NCBI GenBank assembly: GCA_029976075.1
Contig: JARKNW010000071.1
Coordinates: 1-64,000 of the forward strand
Length of the DNA stretch: 64,000 bases
Reading direction: 5' to 3'
Source of the DNA: Pleomorphomonas sp.
Lineage (GTDB): Bacteria; Pseudomonadota; Alphaproteobacteria; Rhizobiales; Pleomorphomonadaceae
The translations under genes were made by a program, and so were the position numbers. Under the pieces are notes generated by a model that saw nothing but the letters and a program-made list of their open reading frames with translations, ran no database searches and was not told the DNA's origin. Positions 8,958 through 16,065 of the stretch are shown in pieces (the stretch's first letter is position 1; every line of letters begins with the position of its first letter).

Positions 8958-9743
8958 ATGTCGCTTTCCGCCCGACGTTCCGCACTTCTCGCCCTGCTGC
9001 TGCCGCTGGCGCTCGCCGCTGTCGGATGTGCCGACAACCGGCCGGTACTGACGACTCACGGCAACGTCTCGGTGACCGGTTCGGTCGACAAGATGACCGA
9101 CGCACAAATCGTCGGTGCAGCGTCGGCCTGGAGTCAGCGATACGATGCCGACCCGAAGAACCGGACCAACATCCTGAACTATGCGGCAGCGCTCCGCCTC
9201 AGCGGGCGCACCGACCAGGCAGTGGCCGTTCTTGAAAAGGGCATGGTCGCATCCCAGAACGATCCGGAAATGTCCGCGGCCTATGGCAAGGCTCTTGCCG
9301 CGAACGGCAACTTCGACCAGGCGCTCCGGGTGATCCGGCAGACACAGCAGCCGGATCGTCCCGACTGGAAACTCTACTCGGCCGAGGGAGCAGTGCTCGA
9401 CCAGCAAGGCAATACGGCCGAGGCGCGAGCCGCCTATCAGAAGGCACTGCAAATCGCCCCCGGCGAGGCCTCCATCTACAACAACCTGGCACTGTCATAT
9501 CTGCTGGCCGGCGACCTCGCCAATGCCGAGAAGACGCTGCGCCAAGCGGCCGCCCTTCCCGGCGCCAACAGCCGCATCCGCCAGAATCTGGCCCTGGTGC
9601 TCGGGCTGCAGGGCAAGTTCAAGGAAGCCGATGCCATTGCTCGACAGGAGCTGGATCCGGCGCAAGCCGAAACCAACGTCGCCTATCTCAAGTCCATGCT
9701 GAGCCAGACCAATACCTGGAAGGAAGCCCGCAAGCAGGGCTGA
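8958..9743 (+). CDS. TadD-like tetratricopeptide lipoprotein
   Basis: A 261-aa probable outer-membrane lipoprotein. The signal peptide has basic residues near the start (ARR at 5-7), a hydrophobic stretch at 9-22 and a lipobox LAAVGC with acylated C24. The rest is built of TPR helices (clear units near 75-105, 105-140 and 145-215). TadD is a TPR lipoprotein of Flp/Tad pilus assembly; rhizobia commonly carry such a gene away from the tad cluster, as here. No other pilus gene is nearby, so the role is inferred. The ATG at 8958 gives a good signal peptide. The cupin gene starts 11 bp after its stop, suggesting co-transcription. Confidence 0.82.
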   Translation: MSLSARRSALLALLLPLALAAVGCADNRPVLTTHGNVSVTGSVDKMTDAQIVGAASAWSQRYDADPKNRTNILNYAAALRLSGRTDQAVAVLEKGMVASQNDPEMSAAYGKALAANGNFDQALRVIRQTQQPDRPDWKLYSAEGAVLDQQGNTAEARAAYQKALQIAPGEASIYNNLALSYLLAGDLANAEKTLRQAAALPGANSRIRQNLALVLGLQGKFKEADAIARQELDPAQAETNVAYLKSMLSQTNTWKEARKQG

Positions 9744-9754
9744 CGGAGAATGCG

Positions 9755-10264
9755 TTGCCGAAGATCCTCAATCTCGCCGACGCCGGCTTCGATCCAGAAG
9801 ACGACCTCGACCGGGCAGCGCCAGAGGGTTACGCGGCCCGGTTTGCCGCGGTGGGGGAACGGCTCGGCGCCCGGATGCTCGGCTACTCATTGATCGAGAT
9901 CGAAGCGGGATGTCGCGCCTCTCCCTTGCACAACCATCGCTGCAACGAGGAGATGTTCCTGATCCTTGAGGGAGAGGGAACCGTTCGCATTGGAGTCGAA
10001 AGATACCCGATCCGCACCGGTGATGTGATCGCCTGCCCACCGGGCGGCCCGGAAACTGCCCATCAGATCGAGAACACGTCCGGAAAGCCGCTTCGCTATC
10101 TCGCCGTATCCACCATGGTGGAACCCGATGTCATCGACTATCCGGACTCGGGCAAGTTCCTGGTAAAGGGTCGGCTGCCAGCCGGCGATGGCAGCCGAAG
10201 CGAACCCTTCCGCTTCATCGGCCGCCAGGACACGAGCCTGGGCTACTGGGACGCCGAGAAGTAG
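9755..10264 (+). CDS. cupin domain protein
   Basis: A 169-aa protein with one cupin beta-barrel. Cupin motif 1 is PLHNHRCNEEMFLILEGEG (about residues 57-75), with two His and a Glu as likely metal ligands; motif 2 is PGGPETAHQIENTS near 95, with a further His. The enzymatic reaction is unknown; similar stand-alone cupins bind sugars or small metabolites. The start is a TTG at 9755 with GGAG 6 nt upstream; the ATG at 9750 is in another frame. It follows the TadD-like gene by 11 bp and converges on the CodA-like gene. Confidence 0.85.
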   Translation: MPKILNLADAGFDPEDDLDRAAPEGYAARFAAVGERLGARMLGYSLIEIEAGCRASPLHNHRCNEEMFLILEGEGTVRIGVERYPIRTGDVIACPPGGPETAHQIENTSGKPLRYLAVSTMVEPDVIDYPDSGKFLVKGRLPAGDGSRSEPFRFIGRQDTSLGYWDAEK

Positions 10265-10293
10265 TAACGCGGACCGAGATGTCTGCGGGGGGT

Positions 10294-11586
10294 TCACTCT
10301 CCGCGCGGTGGCGCGTAGGCAGACGGATCGACGGTTCCAGGGCGTCCCGGCAGATCGATGCGCGCAACCCGCGGCGCGGTTTCAGATATCACCTTTCCAT
10401 CACGGACCACCGCAAGCCGCGTCGGCTTCAGGCGAATAGCCTCCACGGTATCTCGGGCCTGCAGCACCACGAAACTCGCTGCCTTCCCCACCTCCAGACC
10501 ATAGGTCGCAAGGCCGATCGCCTTGGCCGCCCGGTCGGTGACGCAGTGGAAGGCCGTGTCGATCGCATCGAGCGCCGTCATCTGGCCGACATGGACGGCC
10601 ATCGAAGCCACCTCCAGCATGTCGCCCGAGCCCATGGAATACCAGGGGTCCATCACACAGTCATGGCCGAAGGCGACGTTGACGCCCCCCTTCAGAAGTT
10701 CCGGCACCCGCGTCATGCCACGCCGCTTGGGATAAGTATCGTGGCGCCCCTGCAGCGTGATGTTGATCAGCGGGTTGGCGACCGCATGGACGCCGGCTTC
10801 GCGCATCAAGGGGATCAGCTTGGAGACGTAATAGTTATCCATCGAGTGCATGGAGGTAAGATGGCTGCCGACCACCCTTCCCTGCAACCCGGTACGGATC
10901 GTCTCGGCGGCCAGCGTCTCGATATGACGCGACAGCGGATCGTCACTCTCGTCGCAATGAAGATCGACCATCAGACCGCGCTCGGCGGCGATCTCGCAGA
11001 GACGGCGAACCGAGGCGGCGCCGTCGGCCATGGTGCGCTCGAAGTGCGGAATGCCCCCCACCACGTCGACGCCCATGTCGAGCGCCTTGATGAGGTTCCG
11101 TTCAGCGGTCGGCGACCGATAGAAGCCATCTTGCGGGAAGGCGACGAGTTGGAGATCGATATAGGGGGCAACCCGCCTCTTCACCTCAAGAAGAGCTTCA
11201 ACAGCCAGCAAGCGATCATCGCAGACATCGACATGGCTGCGAATGGCGAGGAGACCCTGACTGACCGCGAGGTCGCAATAGCGAAGCGCTCGCTCCACCA
11301 CAGCCTCCTGGGTCAGCAGCGGCTTGAGCTCGCCCCAGAGCGCAATCCCTTCGAGCAATGTGCCCGAGCGGTTCATACGCGGCAGACCAAGCGACAGCGT
11401 TGCATCCATATGAAAGTGCGGATCGACGAAGGGTGGCGTCACCAGCCGCCCCGTCGCATCGATGGTCGTCCGGGCGGGCTCGCCGATAGCCGGACGGATA
11501 TCGACGATACGACCATCTTTCACGGCAACGTCGATACCCGCGCGTCCGTCAGGAAGATTGGCATTTTCAATGAGCAGGTCGAGCAT
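10294..11586 (-). CDS. CodA-like cytosine deaminase family amidohydrolase
   Basis: A 430-aa metal-dependent hydrolase. It matches E. coli CodA over its full length with a constant 4-residue offset: H57, H59, H210, E213, H242 and D309 are the equivalents of the metal and catalytic ligands, and Q152 of the substrate-binding Gln. Shared blocks include DPHFHMD, LHCDESDD, GRHDTYPKRRGMTR and FGHDCVMDPW. The residue after the catalytic Asp, which is D314 in E. coli CodA and affects substrate choice, is C310 here, so the substrate may not be cytosine. The LysR gene lies 36 bp upstream on the same strand and is the likely regulator. No permease is adjacent. The fold is secure; specificity is open. Confidence 0.9.
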   Translation of the reverse strand: MLDLLIENANLPDGRAGIDVAVKDGRIVDIRPAIGEPARTTIDATGRLVTPPFVDPHFHMDATLSLGLPRMNRSGTLLEGIALWGELKPLLTQEAVVERALRYCDLAVSQGLLAIRSHVDVCDDRLLAVEALLEVKRRVAPYIDLQLVAFPQDGFYRSPTAERNLIKALDMGVDVVGGIPHFERTMADGAASVRRLCEIAAERGLMVDLHCDESDDPLSRHIETLAAETIRTGLQGRVVGSHLTSMHSMDNYYVSKLIPLMREAGVHAVANPLINITLQGRHDTYPKRRGMTRVPELLKGGVNVAFGHDCVMDPWYSMGSGDMLEVASMAVHVGQMTALDAIDTAFHCVTDRAAKAIGLATYGLEVGKAASFVVLQARDTVEAIRLKPTRLAVVRDGKVISETAPRVARIDLPGRPGTVDPSAYAPPRGE

Positions 11587-11622
11587 GGCGAGCCTCGGTC
11601 GGACGGATGTTCTGGTTGGATT

Positions 11623-12540
11623 TCAAGCGGTGGGGGCCGCGTCGGTATGGTCCTTCAGATAGGCCCATAACCGCTCGACGCGGGCGCGCACCTTGTCCAT
11701 GTTGCGATAGATTCGGATGCGCATGTCGATGACCGCCTCAGGGTCGACGACCACGAGTTTGCCGCTGTCGATCTCCGCGCGAATGGTATTGGCGGGAAGC
11801 CAGGCCACGCCGCGACCGGTGATCGCCATGGTCTTGATCGCTTCGGCCATCGGGTTCTCGTAGATCTTGGCAAGATTGAGCGCCTCTCCGCGCTCGGCAA
11901 GCAGCACGGAGACCAGCCGTCCGAGAAAGGTCTCCGGCGCATAGGCGAGATAGGGAACCGGCTTGTCCGAGCCGCCGGGCAGCGGGAACAGGGGGGCGCC
12001 GTTGGCGTCTGGCGCCGACACCGGCATCACCCTGTCGCCGCCGAGATCGAGGGACGGAAAGCGTTCCGGGTCCAGCAGCACCGGCACGCGCGGATGCTCG
12101 TAGGTAAGCAGAAAATCACAATCGCCTTCGGCGAACATCCGAATGCTGTCGTGGAAATTCTCGGTGATCAGACGGGCATGGATGGGGCCGAAGCCGGATT
12201 CGACGTCCTTCAGCCACCACGGAAAGAAGGAGATCGATAGTGAATGCAACGTCGAGAAGGTCAAGATACCCTGACCTTGCGCCCGACCGGAACGCAACTC
12301 CGCGCGCTCGAGCAAGATCAGGCGCAGGACCTCTTCGGCAGTCTCGCGAAAGCGACGACCTTCGGCCGTCAACGTGGTGGGATAGGTTGAGCGATCGACC
12401 AATGGCACGCCCAACCACTGCTCTAGCTGCTGGATCCGGCGGCTGAAGGCGGATTGCGTGACGCGGCGTTCCACGGCCGAACGCGAAAAGCTGCGCGTGT
12501 TGGCGAGGCTCACAAAATCCTCGAGCCACTTGATTTCCAC
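11623..12540 (-). CDS. LysR-family transcriptional regulator (HypT/YjiE-like)
   Basis: A 305-aa regulator. The N-terminal winged helix-turn-helix begins KWLEDFVSLANTRSFSRSA and continues VTQSAFSRRIQQLEQWLG; the C-terminal part is a periplasmic-binding-like effector domain. The opening residues resemble the HypT/YjiE subgroup, which in E. coli responds to hypochlorite; this is a family resemblance only. The start was set at the GTG at 12540, with GGGAG 9 nt upstream, giving a standard LysR N-terminus; an in-frame ATG at 12582 would add 14 atypical residues. It precedes the CodA-like gene by 36 bp on the same strand and probably controls it. The 162-bp gap upstream holds its promoter, not resolved. 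Confidence 0.9.
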   Translation of the reverse strand: MEIKWLEDFVSLANTRSFSRSAVERRVTQSAFSRRIQQLEQWLGVPLVDRSTYPTTLTAEGRRFRETAEEVLRLILLERAELRSGRAQGQGILTFSTLHSLSISFFPWWLKDVESGFGPIHARLITENFHDSIRMFAEGDCDFLLTYEHPRVPVLLDPERFPSLDLGGDRVMPVSAPDANGAPLFPLPGGSDKPVPYLAYAPETFLGRLVSVLLAERGEALNLAKIYENPMAEAIKTMAITGRGVAWLPANTIRAEIDSGKLVVVDPEAVIDMRIRIYRNMDKVRARVERLWAYLKDHTDAAPTA

Positions 12541-12702
12541 AGATCGGCACTCCCGTTCGAGGCCCAAAAGCCTCTCGCGCATAACGACGCGCCCGAAAAA
12601 GGGTCACGCCCGTTATGTACGCAGACGGGCACCAAAGTCGAGCCCCGCGCTGAGGTAATCGCTTGGCTCACTTACCGGATGGCAATGCCGGCCGAAACGA
12701 TG

Positions 12703-13182
12703 TCAGCCCTGTTTTGCGAGGAAACTCTCGATTGCCTCCACAGCCAGAGCATGGTCCTCGTGCTGGGGCAAGCCTGATACGGTCACGGTACCGATCAGAC
12801 CGGTTCCGATGATCCTGATCGGAAAGGCGCCGCCATGAGCGGCATATTCGCGCGGGTCCACCAGCATGGCCTCATGGAAAGGCACGTCCTTCAGCGCCGC
12901 CCGCCGTCCCATATAGTAGGAGGAGTGGCCAAACCGCATGACGACTGCACTCTTGCGGATCACCCACTCGTCGTTGTCCGCGCTGGTCCCGGGCAGCGCC
13001 GCATGGAACAGTTGCTGACCGGCGCGCGTCACGTCGACGGTGATCGGCAAACCACGGGCCCGGCCGAGCTCGAGGAGATGCAACCCGAGTGCGATGGCGG
13101 TGTCGTTATCGAAGGCGCGGAACTGCAAGCGTTCCTCCTGCGCCAAAAGATCATCGAGGAATTCCTGGGAAATGAATGTCAT
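12703..13182 (-). CDS. UPF0303 / heme-degrading-domain-like protein
   Basis: A 159-aa cytoplasmic protein of the UPF0303 (DUF336/HbpS-GlcG-like) family. Family blocks visible are the N-terminal segment FRAFDNDTAIALG, WVIRKSAVVMRFGHSSYYMG near 75-95 and the glycine-rich end FPIRIIGTGLIGTVTVSGLP near 122. Its biochemical role is not established; database names such as heme-degrading domain rest on fold similarity. Its ATG overlaps the stop of the upstream Wzx-like gene by 4 nt (ATGA), so the two are translationally coupled. That is an odd partner for a polysaccharide flippase. Confidence 0.85.
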   Translation of the reverse strand: MTFISQEFLDDLLAQEERLQFRAFDNDTAIALGLHLLELGRARGLPITVDVTRAGQQLFHAALPGTSADNDEWVIRKSAVVMRFGHSSYYMGRRAALKDVPFHEAMLVDPREYAAHGGAFPIRIIGTGLIGTVTVSGLPQHEDHALAVEAIESFLAKQG

Positions 13183-14627
13183 GATCGCGTCCCGGCGAAT
13201 TTTCCAGTTACCCGGCCGACCAGCGGCGGCAGGTGCCTATAATAGACGGCGGCAAGCGCGGCGACATAGAAAAGGCCACCAAGCGACACGGCACCCACAA
13301 GACCAAGGGTGGTATGCGGCCAGTCAACGGCGTGGACCGCAAGGCCCATGACGAGAGTGGCGATCGCAATCCGCGTCGCGTCGGCCACCGGGAATCGAAA
13401 GCCGCACAGCCGAATGGCAAGGGTGGCGGAGAACGCCAGCGTAACGCTGGACGCGAGAAGCGCGCCTGCCACGACCCCGACAAGGTAGTTCGTGTAAAAG
13501 CCGACGGTGGCAAGGCCGGTGGTGACGGCGATCTCAAACATGCCGACGATGACCAGCCATCCATAACGCCTGTCGAGAATGAGCATCTGACCGGTGGCAT
13601 GGGAATGGTAGGCGCGAATCATGCCGCCGAAGGCAGCGAGGCCCAGGATGGAGCGCGTCACGTCGCGATAGGTTTCGGCGACCGCGAGATCGACGAGAAT
13701 ATCCGTGACGAGCCAAAGGCCGACGATCGACGGCAGCAATACGGCCGTGAGAAGAGCGGCGTTGGTCTTGAGCTGGCCTAGCGCCGCCTCACGGTCGCCC
13801 GCGTTGATCAGGCGGGCGGCAATCGGAAAGGCCGCTACCGCCACGAGCATCGAGGCCACCGACGCGGAGCGCCGCCCCAGTCCCCAACCGACCGCCATCA
13901 GACCAAAGGCGGCGGAACCGCCAATATGATCGACGACATAGCGGATACCGTTCTCGCCGAACCAACTGATGCCGTTGATGGCCAGCATCGGTCCGCCGTT
14001 CAGCATGGCATCCTTCAGAATGGCAAGGTCGAGCCGGGCGGCTCTCAGGCTGGAGCCGATCATGGGAAGGGCGACAGCGGTGCCTAGGGCCTGCATCGCC
14101 GCATAGGCAATCAGCAGATCGCCGGCCGAAGCACCAAAGGCCTTGGTCGCGAGGATACCAGCGATCATCCCCCCCACCGGACCGGAGGTCAGCAACAGCG
14201 TATAGGCAAGGATCTTGTCCTGCGCGCGTGCACGCTCGCCGAAATGGTTGTTGAGGCCACGCGTCACGTAATAGGCGGCGATGATCAGGAAGACGGTAAG
14301 TGGATCACCGTGCCCGTCGAAAAAATGCATCGAGAGGGCAGCGGCGGCCAGCTCGGGGAGCGTCAACAACACGATCAGCGTCGTTTCTGTCTCCAGGTAC
14401 CGGCGTCGGCCATCCGCATCTTCGGCAGGCGGCAGGAAGCGCAGCGTATAGAACGAAAACCAGGAACGGCTCACCATGTAGGCGAGCTCCTGCGTCGAGG
14501 TGACCAGAACGAAGGTGGACATCTCCGTGGGCGGCAGCCACCACGTCCAGATCATCATAGAAAGGAACTGCGCCACCGGCGACAGGAACTGGGCAGGCAG
14601 ATAAAGGATGGTCTGGCGGATCAGCAT
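13179..14627 (-). CDS. Wzx-like polysaccharide flippase (MOP superfamily)
   Basis: A 482-aa integral inner-membrane protein with roughly 12-14 hydrophobic segments spread along its length, starting at about residue 8 (LPAQFLSPVAQFLSMMIWTW). This pattern and length fit Wzx/RfbX-type exporters that flip lipid-linked repeat units to the periplasm; sequence motifs in the family are weak, so the call relies on topology and context. Its start overlaps the end of the Wzy-like gene by 7 bp and its stop overlaps the UPF0303 start by 4 bp, so the three minus-strand genes form one unit. Transferases and a Wzz-type protein lie on the other side of the divergent promoter. Confidence 0.75.
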   Translation of the reverse strand: MLIRQTILYLPAQFLSPVAQFLSMMIWTWWLPPTEMSTFVLVTSTQELAYMVSRSWFSFYTLRFLPPAEDADGRRRYLETETTLIVLLTLPELAAAALSMHFFDGHGDPLTVFLIIAAYYVTRGLNNHFGERARAQDKILAYTLLLTSGPVGGMIAGILATKAFGASAGDLLIAYAAMQALGTAVALPMIGSSLRAARLDLAILKDAMLNGGPMLAINGISWFGENGIRYVVDHIGGSAAFGLMAVGWGLGRRSASVASMLVAVAAFPIAARLINAGDREAALGQLKTNAALLTAVLLPSIVGLWLVTDILVDLAVAETYRDVTRSILGLAAFGGMIRAYHSHATGQMLILDRRYGWLVIVGMFEIAVTTGLATVGFYTNYLVGVVAGALLASSVTLAFSATLAIRLCGFRFPVADATRIAIATLVMGLAVHAVDWPHTTLGLVGAVSLGGLFYVAALAAVYYRHLPPLVGRVTGKFAGTRS

Positions 14628-15928
14628 GGCGGCATCCTTTCAAAGGACTGCCGACGGCAGGAAAAGGACGTTACGAGGAGGCTAGTCAGGAGGGCAAGCT
14701 CCAGCGACTTGGTGGAGAATGAAGAAACGGCGGTCGAGATGAGGAAGTAGATGCCAAGCGGCATCAGAACCGGCGGGCCAAAGCGGCGAACCAGTTCGGC
14801 AAGGAAGGCGGCCAGCCCCATCAGAAAGAACAGCGTGACGAACCCGCCATAATAGGCGACGAACCCAATGTAGGCGCTCTCGATGGCCATCGGCGTGCCT
14901 ATCCTGGGCAGCATCGCCTTGACCGCGCCGACGTCGGGCCCGAAGACGATGTCCGGCCAGGACATGTCGCGAAAGATGGATAGCATGGCGACACGCGCCA
15001 TGGCGCTGCCCTCGTCATCCAGAAAACGACCGATGACGCGATCGATCAGTCCAGCGTCGACGGCAAGAATGGCGCCGATCACCAGCAGTGTGCCAGCCAG
15101 GACGGCTAGGGCCGCTACGATCAGCGGGAACCGGCGACCGAGTATCAGGTGGGCCGTCCAGACTGCGCCGATGGCAAGGAGAGAGACCGCCGACAGAACA
15201 ATGGCCGTGCGGCCGCCGAAGAAGAACAAGGCGCCGAAGTGAAAGAGTATCAGCGCAAGGCGCGGCCAAGCGCGGAAAGGTCCTGCCCCGAGCGCAAGGG
15301 AAACGAGGCAGATTGCCGTGGTCATGGCATTCATCAACGGATGACCGAGCAGGGCGGTTGCGCGCCAGTCCCAGGCAAGGATCTCCCCGTTGACGTAGAG
15401 AGGCGTCAGACGGAACCCGCCAAGTACCTCAGCATAGCCCAGTAAGCTGTTGACGACGAGAATCCCCTGTACCGCATACGCAAGCAGCTTGATCTCGCCG
15501 GGAGCCAGACGAACGAGGGAGGCAAACAGGCAGGCTGTCAGGATGAAGTTGTCGGTCACCTGTGAGATCGGCGTCTTCTGGACGAAGATGACCTGGAAAA
15601 CCAGCAAACCGATAGCCAGAAAGAAAGCCAGAAGGCCGGGACTTTCTCGCCAGACGCGGCCAAGGAAGATGCCCGGCCCACCGTCGGCCATGATCCAGGC
15701 GACGAAGGCAAGTACCGACAGATAGCTGGCCGGATGTATTTTGATGAGCGGGTTTCCGCCGGTCCCATCGTAAGGGATGCCGATGAGATTCAACATCTGG
15801 CCAGAGAGCAAGAAGACGGCCAGGACGGAGAGAAACGTCAGCCCGACTGCGAACGGCCGGACGTCGATGACAACGCCGGCCGCTGCGGAGCGGTAGGAAA
15901 CGGGAAGCACAAACGCCCGCGTGGCCAT
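14621..15928 (-). CDS. Wzy/VpsF-like polysaccharide polymerase
   Basis: A 435-aa multi-spanning membrane protein with about 10-12 hydrophobic helices and a larger hydrophilic stretch near residues 290-335 (RFLDDEGSAMARVAML and FGPDVGAVKAMLP). This resembles the periplasmic loop of O-antigen ligase/Wzy proteins and the VpsF-type exopolysaccharide polymerases. It would polymerise repeat units flipped by the adjacent Wzx-like protein. Sequence similarity in this class is low, so ligase versus polymerase cannot be settled; the presence of Wzz and Wzx partners favours polymerase. First gene of the minus-strand unit, divergent from the GumC-like gene. Confidence 0.75.
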   Translation of the reverse strand: MATRAFVLPVSYRSAAAGVVIDVRPFAVGLTFLSVLAVFLLSGQMLNLIGIPYDGTGGNPLIKIHPASYLSVLAFVAWIMADGGPGIFLGRVWRESPGLLAFFLAIGLLVFQVIFVQKTPISQVTDNFILTACLFASLVRLAPGEIKLLAYAVQGILVVNSLLGYAEVLGGFRLTPLYVNGEILAWDWRATALLGHPLMNAMTTAICLVSLALGAGPFRAWPRLALILFHFGALFFFGGRTAIVLSAVSLLAIGAVWTAHLILGRRFPLIVAALAVLAGTLLVIGAILAVDAGLIDRVIGRFLDDEGSAMARVAMLSIFRDMSWPDIVFGPDVGAVKAMLPRIGTPMAIESAYIGFVAYYGGFVTLFFLMGLAAFLAELVRRFGPPVLMPLGIYFLISTAVSSFSTKSLELALLTSLLVTSFSCRRQSFERMPPC

Positions 15929-15983
15929 GCAGAGGTCGATCCCAATGGAAACCCAATCAAACGGAAAGGATAGTCATGGCCCC

Positions 15984-15993
15984 CGGTTAACCG
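15984..15993. repeat. CGGTTAACCG palindrome, divergent promoter
   Basis: This 10-bp palindrome lies in the 137-bp gap between the Wzy-like and GumC-like genes. It equals the core of the 16-bp palindrome at 8873-8888. It might coordinate the two divergent transcription units; no regulator is identified. Confidence 0.4.
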
Positions 15994-16065
15994 ACGGTCT
16001 TTCCGGGGAAAGGAGCGCTTCTATTTTGGCCGACAGCGTTCACGTTTCCTTAAGCGCACCGGCAT

